64,000 nt of DNA from an uncultured Dysosmobacter sp. (GTDB taxonomy: Bacteria > Bacillota > Clostridia > Oscillospirales > Oscillospiraceae), in assembly GCA_934565855.1 (NCBI GenBank), contig CAKTIO010000001.1:124001-188000 (forward strand), read 5' to 3'. Made by a program: the position numbers and the translations under genes. The notes under the pieces were generated by a model, which was given only the letters and a program-made list of their open reading frames with translations, made no database searches and was not told the origin of the DNA. Below, piece after piece: positions 50,644 to 59,962 of this stretch. Positions within the stretch are counted from its first letter, which is position 1. Each line of letters begins with the position of its first letter.

Positions 50644-51780
50644 TTACAGGCTCTTGATAAACCTTTCCATCCGGTCCAGTCCCTCCTTCAGCGCTTCATC
50701 GCTGTAGCAGTAGGACAGGCGCATGAAGCCCTCTGTGCCGAAATAGCAGCCGGGGACCAGTGCCACCAGTCCCTCCTTCAGCATCCGGGTGCAGAAGGTC
50801 AGAGAGTCCATGCCGAATTTTTCAATGTTGATGAACATATAGAACGCGCCCTCCGGCTCCTGTACGTCCAGCCCCATATCCATCAACCGCTGGTAAACAT
50901 AATCTCTGCGGCGGCGGTAGATCTCGCGGAAGCCCGAGGTATCGAAGTTCAGTGCCGCCACGCACGCCGGCTGGAAAAATGCCGGGGCAGAGGTTACGTC
51001 ATACTGGTGCATGACCTGAATGCGGTCCTTGAGCTTTGCGTCCGCCATCAGATAGCCCACGCGCCAGCCCGTCATGGCATAGGGCTTGGAAAAGCTCTGA
51101 ATGACAATGATCCGGTCCCGCATGTCCTGATAGGCGGAAAAGCTCTGATAGCCCTCCGTATAGACAAACTGCCGGTAAACCTCGTCGCAGATCACAAAAA
51201 TCGGGCGGTCCTTCAGTACCTCATGAATCCCCTCCAGCGTCTCCTTGGTATAGATGCAGCCGGTAGGATTGTTGGGCGAGGTCAGCACCAGTGCCTTTGT
51301 CTTTGGGGTAATTGCTTTTTCCAGCGCCTCCTTGGAAATCTGGAAGCGGTTTTTCTCCGTGGGAAGCGCCACCGGAACACCGCGGCACAGCTGCGTAATA
51401 GACTCGTACAGGCTGAATGCCGGGGTTGGAATAATGACCTCATCACCGGGATTCAAAATGGCGAAGAGGGAGGTAAACAGTCCCTCTGTGGCGCCAATGG
51501 TCAGAATGATCTCATCCGCGGAGTAGTGCAGGTCGTGCTTCTTTGCCTCAAACTCCGAAATGGCTTGCAGCATATAGGGATAACCGTTTCCGGGGGGATA
51601 GTGGGTCTCATTTCTGTCCAGTGCCTGCTTGGCGGCTTCCTTCACCACTTCCGGCGTGTTCAGGTCCGGCTCGCCAATGGTCAGCATACAGCAGCCGGGC
51701 GTCTGCTGTGCCAAAGCGCCAAACTGCCGGATGCCGGACAGCTCCACACCCATAACAGCCCGATTCAATGTCAATTCCAT
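50644..51780 (-). CDS. PLP-dependent class I/II aminotransferase, candidate N-acetyl-DAP aminotransferase
   Basis: The 378-residue enzyme has the substrate loop MLTIGEPDLNTPEVVKEA, the cofactor motif VLTSPNNPTGCIY and the PLP lysine in IQSFSKPYAMTGWRVGY. The ATG at 51780 follows AAGGAG. It resembles the PatA-type aspartate/aromatic aminotransferase group, some members of which act on N-acetyl-diaminopimelate. The neighbouring dap genes make that role attractive, but an ordinary amino-acid aminotransferase is equally compatible with the sequence. Confidence 0.85.
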   Translation of the reverse strand: MELTLNRAVMGVELSGIRQFGALAQQTPGCCMLTIGEPDLNTPEVVKEAAKQALDRNETHYPPGNGYPYMLQAISEFEAKKHDLHYSADEIILTIGATEGLFTSLFAILNPGDEVIIPTPAFSLYESITQLCRGVPVALPTEKNRFQISKEALEKAITPKTKALVLTSPNNPTGCIYTKETLEGIHEVLKDRPIFVICDEVYRQFVYTEGYQSFSAYQDMRDRIIVIQSFSKPYAMTGWRVGYLMADAKLKDRIQVMHQYDVTSAPAFFQPACVAALNFDTSGFREIYRRRRDYVYQRLMDMGLDVQEPEGAFYMFINIEKFGMDSLTFCTRMLKEGLVALVPGCYFGTEGFMRLSYCYSDEALKEGLDRMERFIKSL

Positions 51781-51906
51781 AGGGTCACGCTCCTTTTCGT
51801 TCTGAAAATCAGTATATTCCCCTTGGGAAAGCTCTGTCAACGACATTTCACAAAAAAGCCCTTTTCTCAGGCAATTCCGATCGTCTCCGCACCTCTCCTC
51901 GGCAAA

Positions 51907-51939
51907 GAAAAAGCGGAGCATTCCACTGGAATGCCCCGC
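51907..51939 (-). terminator. Terminator of trmN-rsmI
   Basis: Minus strand: GCGGGGCATTCCA pairs with GGAATGCTCCGC, followed by TTTTTCTTT. Confidence 0.8.
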
Positions 51940-51945
51940 CCTGCG

Positions 51946-52779
51946 TCAGGAATTCTCCAGCACCGCCTGGTACAGCTCGTTTCTGGAAAGTCCGGTGTGT
52001 TCGGCAACCTCCCGCACTGCCTCCTTCATCCGGACGCCCTCTGCCTTTCTTCTCTGCACCAAAGCTACGCCCTCCTCCAGCGTTACAGCTGTCTCCTCCT
52101 GCGGCTCCGCGCCTGCCACCACCAGCACATACTCGCCCTTGGGCAGGTTTTCCCGGTAATATTCCACCGCTTCTCCCAGTGTACAGCGCATGGTCTGCTC
52201 ATGCAGCTTGGTCATCTCCCGGCACAGCGCCACCCTCCGGTCCGCGCCAAAGGCTTCCGCCAAATCGTCTAATGTGGTACGCAGCTTGTGGGGCGCTTCA
52301 TGAAAGATCATGGTCCGTTCCTCCTTTTGCAGGGATTCCAGCCGCTCCTTCCGGTTTTTGCGGTTGACAGTCAGAAAGCCCTCAAAGGTAAACCGACCGG
52401 TGGGTAGTCCGGATACCGCCAGCGCGTTCACTGCGGCACAGCATCCCGGAATAGAGTAAACCTCTACCCCGTTTTCCGCGCACAGCCGGACCAGATCCTC
52501 GCCCGGATCTGAGACCGCCGGAGTCCCCGCGTCCGTCACCAGCGCACAGCTCTCGCCGGAGAGCAGGCGGCTCAGAATGGACTGCCCCGCCGTGATATGA
52601 TTGTGTTCATGATAACTCACCAGCGGCTTGTGAATGTCAAAGTGGTTCATCAGCTTCATGGATACCCGGGTATCCTCCGCGGCAACGAAGTCCACCGATT
52701 TCATCGTCTCCACTGCCCGGGGAGAAAAATCCCCCAAATTTCCAATGGGCGTTGCCACCAGATACAGCCTTCCGCTCAT
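51946..52779 (-). CDS. rsmI: 16S rRNA (cytidine-1402-2'-O)-methyltransferase
   Basis: The 277-residue protein begins GRLYLVATPIGNLGDFSPRA and has AAEDTRVSMKLMNHF, the SAM-site LVTDAGTPAVSDPGEDLVR and FHEAPHKLRTTLDDL, all RsmI hallmarks. GGAGGAA precedes the ATG at 52779, which overlaps the stop of the upstream methyltransferase gene. Confidence 0.95.
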   Translation of the reverse strand: MSGRLYLVATPIGNLGDFSPRAVETMKSVDFVAAEDTRVSMKLMNHFDIHKPLVSYHEHNHITAGQSILSRLLSGESCALVTDAGTPAVSDPGEDLVRLCAENGVEVYSIPGCCAAVNALAVSGLPTGRFTFEGFLTVNRKNRKERLESLQKEERTMIFHEAPHKLRTTLDDLAEAFGADRRVALCREMTKLHEQTMRCTLGEAVEYYRENLPKGEYVLVVAGAEPQEETAVTLEEGVALVQRRKAEGVRMKEAVREVAEHTGLSRNELYQAVLENS

Positions 52780-53510
52780 TTGTATTCCTCCGTATGTTGA
52801 AAGTAAATTCCGGTATTCTGGGCGCTGTCCGCGCCGCTGGACGAAACCAGCAGCAGCGGCGGCTCTACAGCCATTCCCGGCTTTCCGCCCCGCCGTCCCT
52901 CGATCAGTACCAGTGCCGGCGCTTTTCCCGGTTGCTTCTGCACCAGCTGGAGCCGCTTCGGCTCCACACCGGCTTCCCGCATGGTGCAGCACAGGTCTGT
53001 CAGGCGGTCCGTCTTATGGACCATGCAGAAGCTTCCGCCCCACCGCAGCAGCCGCGCGGCAGCCGCACACACATCCCGCAGGGTGCAGTTGGCTTCCTCC
53101 CGCACCAGCCGGCGGGCGGAATCGGGAGAAGCCACGCCCCTTGCCGTATCAAAATACGGCGGATTGCTGACCACCAGGTCAAAGCTTCCCGCCGGAGGAA
53201 GCTGCTCCGGCTGGCAGAGGTCCGCATTTACAATGGAAATCCGGTCCTCCAAACCGTTCTCCGCCACGTTCCGCCGGGCAAAGCGGCATCCACCCTCCCG
53301 GATCTCCACTCCGGTCAGCCGCAGTGTCGGCTCCCGCCGCAGAAGAAGCAGCTCTAAAAATCCCGCTCCGCAGCCCAGATCGCACACGGCGGCGCCTCTC
53401 CGGAGCCGTGGAAAATCAGACAGCAGGTAGGAATCCGTCCCGGGCGGAAACTCTCCCTCTCCATAGCGGAAGGTCCAGTTCGTATTGTCCATATGCTCGC
53501 AATATTCCAT
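52776..53510 (-). CDS. tRNA1(Val) (adenine-N6)-methyltransferase family protein
   Basis: The 244-residue class I methyltransferase has a SAM-binding CDLGCGAGFLELLLL and a catalytic NPPYF in FDLVVSNPPYFDTARG, matching the TrmN6/YfiC group. The usual pairing of this gene with rsmI is seen here with an ATGA overlap. The ATG at 53510 is preferred because GGGAG lies upstream; an in-frame GTG at 53528 is possible. Confidence 0.88.
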   Translation of the reverse strand: MEYCEHMDNTNWTFRYGEGEFPPGTDSYLLSDFPRLRRGAAVCDLGCGAGFLELLLLRREPTLRLTGVEIREGGCRFARRNVAENGLEDRISIVNADLCQPEQLPPAGSFDLVVSNPPYFDTARGVASPDSARRLVREEANCTLRDVCAAAARLLRWGGSFCMVHKTDRLTDLCCTMREAGVEPKRLQLVQKQPGKAPALVLIEGRRGGKPGMAVEPPLLLVSSSGADSAQNTGIYFQHTEEYK

Positions 53511-53582
53511 CTGCCACTTCTCCCACACTGTTTTTTCTGATTATACTGGAAATCCCCTCCTCACGCAAGTAGGTCGCAGAAC

Positions 53583-53619
53583 ATAAAGAGACCGCAGGGG
53601 AATCCTGCGGTCTCTTTAT
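53583..53619. terminator. Terminator after the ferredoxin gene
   Basis: AAAGAGACCGCAGG pairs with CCTGCGGTCTCTTT across five bases, with T-rich flanks on both strands. Confidence 0.8.
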
Positions 53620-53647
53620 GTATTGTCTGTTTGACTGTTCCGTGAAA

Positions 53648-53821
53648 TTATTCAGCGGGAACGATTGCGCCGTTGGGGCAGGTATCGCTGCAAGAACCGC
53701 AGTCCAGGCAAGCGCCAGCGTCGATGACGTAGGAATCATCACCCTGGCTGATTGCACCAGCGGGGCAGACGTCAGCGCAGGAACCGCAGCTGACACAGCT
53801 AGAAGTAATCTTGTAGGCCAT
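53648..53821 (-). CDS. 2[4Fe-4S] ferredoxin
   Basis: The 57-residue protein carries two complete CxxCxxCxxxCP motifs: CVSCGSCADVCPAGAI and CLDCGSCSDTCPNGAI. It is a clostridial-type electron carrier for low-potential redox enzymes. Length is exactly that of the family. GGAGGTG precedes the ATG. It is monocistronic, with a good promoter and a possible CRP/FNR-type site upstream. Confidence 0.97.
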   Translation of the reverse strand: MAYKITSSCVSCGSCADVCPAGAISQGDDSYVIDAGACLDCGSCSDTCPNGAIVPAE

Positions 53822-53854
53822 TGGGAAGCACCTCCATAAGAATTTGTATTTTTG

Positions 53855-53882
53855 ATTGTACCATACTATTTCAAAAATTCAA
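53855..53882 (-). promoter_or_regulatory. Promoter of the ferredoxin gene
   Basis: Minus strand: TTGAAT (53882-53877), 16 bases, TACAAT (53860-53855). Confidence 0.65.
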
Positions 53883-53888
53883 CCCCTA

Positions 53889-53904
53889 TGTGAATTGTTT
53901 CACA
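53889..53904. promoter_or_regulatory. CRP/FNR-like palindrome upstream of the ferredoxin promoter
   Basis: TGTGA-ATTGTT-TCACA is an exact match to the TGTGA-N6-TCACA pattern and extends to TATGTGAA/TTCACATA. Its centre is about 48 bases upstream of the expected ferredoxin transcription start. Confidence 0.55.
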
Positions 53905-54126
53905 TAATTTTTTCGTCCAATTTCCCCATATTTACAGTTTCTTCTTGATTTCTTCAAAAAACGGTAAAAGCCTCTTCCGGACTTTGTCATAACAAACCCG
54001 GAAAAGTCCCCGAATTTTTACCACAGCGGCAGAATGTGTTATGAAATATGAAAATGGTGGTAAAAATGAAACTGTCTTCCAAACAGTAATTTCTAAGCTG
54101 GGTCTTGGGAAAGGAGCGGACCGTTT
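53905..54126. other. clpC upstream region with interleaved inverted repeats
   Basis: No gene is seen. TTTTTACCAC (54015-54024) is the exact inverse of GTGGTAAAAA (54057-54066), TCATAACA (about 53986) of TGTTATGA (about 54036), and ACTGT/ACAGT flank CTTCCAA near 54071-54088. I find no CtsR heptanucleotide repeat and no CIRCE element. No clear promoter was placed. Confidence 0.4.
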
Positions 54127-56574
54127 ATGAATGACAATAAATTCACCCCCCGGGCTGAGGAGGCGCTGCGGCTCTCGCAGGAAGCCGCGGGAGAGCTGGG
54201 GCATGGATATGTGGGAACAGAGCATTTGCTGCTGGGACTCCTGCGGGAGGAGGATGGCTCCGCCCACACAGTCCTGTGCAATCAGGGCTTGACAGATGAA
54301 ACAGTGACAGAGGTCCTTCGCCGCAGCGTGGGCGTTGGACTTCCCGGCGGCAATCCAGCCCAGGGACTGACTCCCCGCGCCAGACGGGTCATTGAGCTGG
54401 CCGTGGAGGACTCCATCCGCAGCGGCAGTCCTTTTGCCGGAACAGAGCATCTGCTGGTCGGCATTCTGCGGGATGGCAACAATATGGCTGTCCGCATTTT
54501 GCGGGCGGTGGACTGCGAGCCGCGCCGCCTGTACGCCGCGCTGATGCAGACCATGCACCAGCGCCCGCAGAGCGTGGGAGCTGACACGGAACACCGCGGC
54601 GGCACGCCATCCAAGGACGATACCAAGCTCAAAACGCTGCGGGAATTCTCCCGGGACCTGACCGCCGCAGCCCGCAGCGGAAAGCTGGACCCCGTCATCG
54701 GCAGAGAGCAGGAGATCCAGCGGGTAGTGCAGATTCTCTCCCGCCGGACAAAAAACAATCCCTGTCTGATTGGCGAGCCGGGAGTCGGCAAAACCGCCAT
54801 TGCGGAGGGATTGGCACAGAAGATCGTTCTGGGCGATGTTCCGGAGGAGCTGCTGGACAAGCGCATCCTGTCTCTGGACCTGTCCGGCATGGTGGCAGGC
54901 ACCAAATACCGGGGCGAATTTGAGGAACGCATCAAAAAAGCCCTGGATGAGGTCAAAAAAGCCGGAGACATCATCCTCCTGATCGACGAGCTGCATACCA
55001 TTGTGGGTGCAGGCAGCGCAGAGGGCGCCGTGGACGCTGCCAATATCATCAAGCCCGCGCTGGGGCGTGGAGAAATCCGGGTCATCGGCGCCACCACCCA
55101 AAAGGAGTATCGGAAATATATCGAACGGGACGCGGCGCTGGAACGACGCTTTCAGCCGGTGCAGATAGACGAGCCTTCGCCGGAAGCGGCGCTGGAAATT
55201 TTAAAGGGGCTGCGCCCCAAATATGAACAGCACCACCGGCTGCAGCTGACCGATGAAGCTCTGGAAGCCGCCGTTCAGCTGTCCCGCCGTTATATTCACG
55301 ACCGGTTTCTGCCGGATAAGGCCATTGACCTGATGGATGAAGCGGCATCCCGCGTCCGGATGGGTGTACCGGAGGTCTCTCCAGAGCTGAAATGTCTGGA
55401 GGTGAAGCTCCTCGCCCTGCAGCAAGACAAGGAGGACGCCGTAGCAGTGCAGGATTTTGAAAAAGCCGCACAGCTGCGGGATGTGGAGCAGGATTACCGC
55501 CAGCAGGTCCAGCAGGAGCAGGAAAAGCGCCGCAGCACCTCCTGCCGTCCTGTACTGGCAGAGGACATCGCCGCCGTGGCTGCGGAGTGGACCGGCATTC
55601 CCGTCACCCGGCTGACCGAGGATGAGAGCAGCCGCCTGCTGCACATGGAGGACCTTCTGCACCGCCGGGTCATTGGGCAGCAGGAAGCAGTCCACGCCGT
55701 GGCGCGCGCCATCCGCCGCGGACGCGTGGGGCTGAAGGACCCTCGCCGCCCCATTGGTAGCTTTCTCTTTTTAGGTCCCACCGGCGTGGGAAAAACCGAG
55801 CTGTGCCGGGCGCTGGCGGAGGTCATGTTCGGCAGCGGAGACGCCATGATCCGGCTGGACATGTCCGAATACATGGAGCGGCACAGCGTCTCCCGGCTGA
55901 TTGGTTCCCCTCCCGGATATGTGGGGCATGAGGAGGGCGGTCAGCTGACGGAAAGGGTCCGCCAGAAGCCCTATGCCGTGGTCCTGTTTGACGAAATTGA
56001 AAAGGCGCACGAGGATGTATGGAACCTCCTGCTGCAAATTCTGGAGGATGGCGCAATCACCGACGCCCAGGGACGGAGCGTGGATTTCAAAAATACCGTC
56101 CTGGTCATGACCTCCAATGTAGGCGCGGCAAGCATCCTTTCCTCCGCTCCCCGGCTGGGCTTTGATGGGCAGGACCTTCCCTCCGGTGAAGAGGGTGCCT
56201 TTGTCCGCACCAGGGATGCGGTCATGCGGGAGCTGCAGCGGACCTTCCGTCCCGAATTTTTGAACCGCATTGACGATATCACCGTTTTTCACCGGCTGAC
56301 ACAGGAGGACATCACCGAGATCGCCCGGCGGATGCTGCATGCCACCGACCTGCGAATGGAGCAGCTGGGCATCCAGTTGGAAACCGAGGACGATGCGCTG
56401 GCAGAGCTGGCGCACATGGGCTACGATCCCAAATACGGCGCACGTCCCCTCCGCCGCGCCATACAGGAACAGGTGGAGGACGCCGTGGCGGAGCAGATTC
56501 TGGAAGGGCTGCTGCATTCCGGCGATACTGCCCGCCTTACGCTGGAGCAAGGACACCTATCCGTTACCAAATAA
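54127..56574 (+). CDS. clpC: ATP-dependent Clp protease ATP-binding subunit ClpC
   Basis: The 815-residue AAA+ unfoldase feeds proteins to ClpP. It has two Clp_N repeats (residues 1-145; [18 protein letters not shown] and [14 protein letters not shown]), a first ATPase (Walker A GEPGVGKT near 217), a UVR motif in the middle region ([24 protein letters not shown]) and a second ATPase (GPTGVGKT near 551, [28 protein letters not shown]). The UVR motif and length identify ClpC rather than ClpB. It is not in a ctsR-mcsA-mcsB operon. GGAAAGGAG precedes the ATG. Confidence 0.94.
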   Translation: MNDNKFTPRAEEALRLSQEAAGELGHGYVGTEHLLLGLLREEDGSAHTVLCNQGLTDETVTEVLRRSVGVGLPGGNPAQGLTPRARRVIELAVEDSIRSGSPFAGTEHLLVGILRDGNNMAVRILRAVDCEPRRLYAALMQTMHQRPQSVGADTEHRGGTPSKDDTKLKTLREFSRDLTAAARSGKLDPVIGREQEIQRVVQILSRRTKNNPCLIGEPGVGKTAIAEGLAQKIVLGDVPEELLDKRILSLDLSGMVAGTKYRGEFEERIKKALDEVKKAGDIILLIDELHTIVGAGSAEGAVDAANIIKPALGRGEIRVIGATTQKEYRKYIERDAALERRFQPVQIDEPSPEAALEILKGLRPKYEQHHRLQLTDEALEAAVQLSRRYIHDRFLPDKAIDLMDEAASRVRMGVPEVSPELKCLEVKLLALQQDKEDAVAVQDFEKAAQLRDVEQDYRQQVQQEQEKRRSTSCRPVLAEDIAAVAAEWTGIPVTRLTEDESSRLLHMEDLLHRRVIGQQEAVHAVARAIRRGRVGLKDPRRPIGSFLFLGPTGVGKTELCRALAEVMFGSGDAMIRLDMSEYMERHSVSRLIGSPPGYVGHEEGGQLTERVRQKPYAVVLFDEIEKAHEDVWNLLLQILEDGAITDAQGRSVDFKNTVLVMTSNVGAASILSSAPRLGFDGQDLPSGEEGAFVRTRDAVMRELQRTFRPEFLNRIDDITVFHRLTQEDITEIARRMLHATDLRMEQLGIQLETEDDALAELAHMGYDPKYGARPLRRAIQEQVEDAVAEQILEGLLHSGDTARLTLEQGHLSVTK

Positions 56575-56577
56575 CCG

Positions 56578-56613
56578 CCCCGCCGGAGCAGCTTTTCTCC
56601 GGCGGGTCTCTTT
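56578..56613 (+). terminator. Terminator of clpC
   Basis: CCCGCCGGAG pairs with CTCCGGCGGG across 8 bases, followed by TCTCTTTTA. Confidence 0.75.
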
Positions 56614-56644
56614 TACATTACATGCAGTTTCCTCAGTCTCTGCC

Positions 56645-56673
56645 TTGATTTCTCCTCCGTTTTTCTATAAGAT
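56645..56673 (+). promoter_or_regulatory. Promoter of the large unknown membrane protein gene
   Basis: TTGATT (56645-56650), 17 bases, TAAGAT (56668-56673). Confidence 0.55.
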
Positions 56674-56712
56674 GGAATCGTTCGGAAAAATACCATAATA
56701 AGGAGGCACCCC

Positions 56713-58554
56713 ATGCACTTTCAATTCCACTTTGGCGGTTTCCAGCCGGGCGGCGGCTTTTCCAGCGATGGCTCCCAGCCTTTTCAGCAGCCCCGGCAGG
56801 AGAAAAAAAACCGCCGTTCCATTGGAAACGCCTTCACCCGCACGCTGCTGAACACTGCGGTCACACTGGTGTTTGCGCTGGTTTGCTTCTATGTCAAGCT
56901 GCCTGCCCTGAACCTGCACAGTGAGGATTTTTACGTCTTTGTATTTCTCTGCTGTGCGGTATACTGCGTCTGCGCAGTTCTGACCTCCGGATTTCAGGGG
57001 GACGGCATTCGGGGCTATCTGCAATTCACCCGAAAGCAGTGTACCCTGCCCTTTTTAACCGTTGCCGCTATGATCGTTATCATTGCCATTGGTTCTCTGC
57101 TTTCCTGGGTGGTGCTGCGTGCTTCCAGCTACAGCAAGCTGCTGCCGCTGGAAACCGGAGATTTTGTCTCTGAGGTCGAGGAGATCTCCTACGACCAGAT
57201 CCCCATGCTGGACAACGACTCCGCCAAGCGGTTAGGCAGCCGTAAGCTGGGCGAGCTGGCGGACATGGTTTCCCAATTTGAGGTCATGGACGATTACACC
57301 CAGATTAACTATCAGGGGCGTCCCGTCCGCGTTGCTTCCCTGCGCTATGGCGACATCATCAAGTGGTTCAATAACCGCTCTCAGGGACTGCCTGCTTACC
57401 TCATCATCGACATGACTACCCAGAACGTGGAGGTCGTCCGTTTACAGGATGGCATGAAATACACGCCCGCGGAGCATTTCGGACGCAACCTGAACCGCTA
57501 TCTGCGCTTCCACTATCCCACCTACCTGTTTGATGAGCCGGTCTTTGAGATCGATGAGGAGGGTACTCCCTATTGGGTCTGCTCCCGGATCGTTAAGCGC
57601 ATCGGGCTGTTCGGCGGAACCGACATTTCCGGTGCGGTGCTGGTCAACGCCGTTACCGGAGAAAGCACCTACTGTCAGGAGGTCCCCGAATGGGTGGACC
57701 GCGTATATTCCGCCGACATCATCATGGAGCAGTACGACGCTTATGGACAGTACCACAACGGCTTTCTCAACTCCCTGTTCGGGCAGAAGGACGTTACCCT
57801 GACAACGGATGGCTACAACTATCTGGTCATCGGCGATGATGTGTATATGTATACCGGCATCACCTCCATTACCTCCGACGCCTCCAACATCGGCTTTATT
57901 CTCAGCAACCAGCGGACAAAGGAAACCAAGTTCTATTCCATCGCCGGAGCCGAGGAATACTCCGCGATGGACTCCGCTGAGGGACAGGTCCAGCAGATGA
58001 GCTACCGCGCCACCTTCCCCCTGCTGCTGAACATCGCTGACCAGCCTACCTATTTCATGGCGCTGAAGGACGCCGCCGGTCTGGTGAAAATGTACGCTAT
58101 GGTCAATGTTCAGCAGTATCAGATCGTAGCTACGGGGCAGACCGTTGCCGAGTGTGAAAGCAATTACCGGACCATGCTGCGGAACAACCACCTGATCGAC
58201 GAAGACCAGGCAGTGGTGGTCGAGCCAGACCGGGACACTGTCACGGCCCGCGTCACTGAGATCCGCACCGCTGTGATTGATGGAAACAGCCAGTATTTTC
58301 TGCGCCTGCAGGGCAGCGATGTCTACTACCAGATCAGTGCCTCCGCGGACACCAGCGCCGTGATCCTGAATGTGGGTGACCTGGTGGAGGTCACCTACGA
58401 TTCCTCCGCTGCCGGAGAAATTCTCCCCGCTTATCAGCTCCGGATCCGCACTCCCGGCACAAATCATCCGGACACCGCTGCAGCGAAAGACTCTTCCGCG
58501 GATAACAGCACACCGTCTCCGGAAAACGCTACCGGTGAGGACGCCGCCGCATAA
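56713..58554 (+). CDS. Large membrane-anchored protein, unknown function
   Basis: The 613-residue protein starts with a Gly/Phe/Gln-rich cytoplasmic tail (HFQFHFGGFQPGGGF), has about three membrane segments before residue 145, and then a long extracytoplasmic part of about 450 residues. That part contains YWVCSRIVKRIGLFGGTDISGAVLVNAVTGE, a phrase reminiscent of PepSY-like folds, and a final low-complexity Ser/Ala/Asp tail. I do not recognise the family. It is a single-gene unit with AGGAGG before the ATG. Confidence 0.75.
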   Translation: MHFQFHFGGFQPGGGFSSDGSQPFQQPRQEKKNRRSIGNAFTRTLLNTAVTLVFALVCFYVKLPALNLHSEDFYVFVFLCCAVYCVCAVLTSGFQGDGIRGYLQFTRKQCTLPFLTVAAMIVIIAIGSLLSWVVLRASSYSKLLPLETGDFVSEVEEISYDQIPMLDNDSAKRLGSRKLGELADMVSQFEVMDDYTQINYQGRPVRVASLRYGDIIKWFNNRSQGLPAYLIIDMTTQNVEVVRLQDGMKYTPAEHFGRNLNRYLRFHYPTYLFDEPVFEIDEEGTPYWVCSRIVKRIGLFGGTDISGAVLVNAVTGESTYCQEVPEWVDRVYSADIIMEQYDAYGQYHNGFLNSLFGQKDVTLTTDGYNYLVIGDDVYMYTGITSITSDASNIGFILSNQRTKETKFYSIAGAEEYSAMDSAEGQVQQMSYRATFPLLLNIADQPTYFMALKDAAGLVKMYAMVNVQQYQIVATGQTVAECESNYRTMLRNNHLIDEDQAVVVEPDRDTVTARVTEIRTAVIDGNSQYFLRLQGSDVYYQISASADTSAVILNVGDLVEVTYDSSAAGEILPAYQLRIRTPGTNHPDTAAAKDSSADNSTPSPENATGEDAAA

Positions 58555-58569
58555 CTCAGTAATGTCAAA

Positions 58570-58607
58570 AGAAGCCCCTCTGGATGGAACACCAGAGGGG
58601 CTTCTTC
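58570..58607. terminator. Bidirectional terminator
   Basis: AGAAGCCCCTCTGG pairs perfectly with CCAGAGGGGCTTCT across 8 bases. Confidence 0.85.
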
Positions 58608-58617
58608 ATGTATTCAG

Positions 58618-59934
58618 TCAAAGTGCCTTCACACGCTGTCTTTTTCGCTGGCTCCACTTCCAAAGGAGGTTCCATACCGGAATAAGCCACAGGTAAAACG
58701 CCAACAGAATCGAGCTGTCCGGCGCGCCGACTGCCGTCAGCGGCACCGCAGCAGCGATGCACCACGGAATCAGCGGCGTTACAATGATTACACTGTTTTC
58801 CATATCCGCCGCCAGCTCTTCTCCCTCATACTCCGGGGAGGCACACAGCTGATGGGTCAGCACAACGCTCAGCGTCTGGTTGCACGCCACGGCTCCCGAC
58901 AGCACAGAGGTCAGCAGCAGTCCGCCATAGGGCGTCAGCCTTTTGCTGACCCGGTGTACCCGCTCCTTCATGGCGTTCAGAAAGCCCGTTCCCTCAAAGA
59001 TACCGGCATAGCTGGAGGACAGCGCCACGATCGCCATTGTTTTCAGCATGGAGGTCACACCGCCGCCCTGCAAAATCTCCGCCAGCTGCGGATCAGCGGG
59101 GTGATAGCCCAGCAGCAGGATCCGCAGCAGCTCCAGCGGAGCCACCTTTTGCACCCCCAGCGCAACCGCAGCGCCAATGGCAATGCTGACGCCCATCGTT
59201 CTTCCAACCGGCACCCGCAGCAGCGACAGCAACAGAATGACCGCCGCCGGCAGCGCCGTCCAGATATTCAGCTGAAAATGCTCTGCAAAGATCTGAAGCA
59301 CACTGCCGCCCGTACTGCTGCCCTGGCAGGTAGTGCCAATCCCCCAATATAGCAGGCATGTAATGCAGAACGGAACCAGACTGGTCTTTGCCATCGTGCG
59401 TACATTGCGGAAAATATCCGTTTTTGTCAGCTCGCTCACCAGAATCGCACTGGTAGACATGGGAGAACCACGGTCCCCAAAGTACACACCGGACAGCACC
59501 GCACCGCCGGTATACCACACGGGAATTCCCATGCCGCTGCACAAGGTCCCGCAGATCACCCCCGCCGTTGCCACCGTTCCAAAGGAACTTCCCGTCAAAA
59601 AGGACATCAGTCCGCACAGCAGAAATGTTGTCAGCAGCATCAGCGAGGGAACGCATAAACCGGAGGCATGGTACAGAATCCACGGGATCGTGCCGCAGGC
59701 GCGCCAGGCAGCGGTAATCATGCCGATCAAAATAAATTTTGACACGATATTCTGGACAGTCCGCACCCCGGCAAGGGATAGCCTCCACACCTCCCAGCCA
59801 CTGCGCCTCTTCCAGACGCCATAACCGAAAAACAGGGCATAGCCAAACAAAAGCGCATACAGTACGGAGAGGTTTGCCGCCACACACAGCAGAAGCCCCG
59901 CCGCAAACAACGCCACCAGAACGAACTCTACCAT
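58618..59934 (-). CDS. Na+/H+ antiporter NhaC family protein
   Basis: The 438-residue transporter has about eleven membrane segments and NhaC-family sequence: FLTGSSFGTVATAGVICGTL, SGVYFGDRGSPMSTSAILVSELT and VLSGAVACNQTLSVVL. It may exchange Na+ (or an organic anion, as in malate-lactate homologues) for protons. The ATG at 59934 follows GGGGGAAGAG. It lies 28 bases after the thioesterase gene and could share its transcript. Confidence 0.88.
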   Translation of the reverse strand: MVEFVLVALFAAGLLLCVAANLSVLYALLFGYALFFGYGVWKRRSGWEVWRLSLAGVRTVQNIVSKFILIGMITAAWRACGTIPWILYHASGLCVPSLMLLTTFLLCGLMSFLTGSSFGTVATAGVICGTLCSGMGIPVWYTGGAVLSGVYFGDRGSPMSTSAILVSELTKTDIFRNVRTMAKTSLVPFCITCLLYWGIGTTCQGSSTGGSVLQIFAEHFQLNIWTALPAAVILLLSLLRVPVGRTMGVSIAIGAAVALGVQKVAPLELLRILLLGYHPADPQLAEILQGGGVTSMLKTMAIVALSSSYAGIFEGTGFLNAMKERVHRVSKRLTPYGGLLLTSVLSGAVACNQTLSVVLTHQLCASPEYEGEELAADMENSVIIVTPLIPWCIAAAVPLTAVGAPDSSILLAFYLWLIPVWNLLWKWSQRKRQRVKAL

Positions 59935-59962
59935 TTCTCTTCCCCCCAGCGGGCGGCAGCCC

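Noticed and set aside
53932..55101. Minus-strand open frame over the clpC start
   Set aside because: ClpC N-terminal motifs are intact on the plus strand; the antisense translation has no family pattern.
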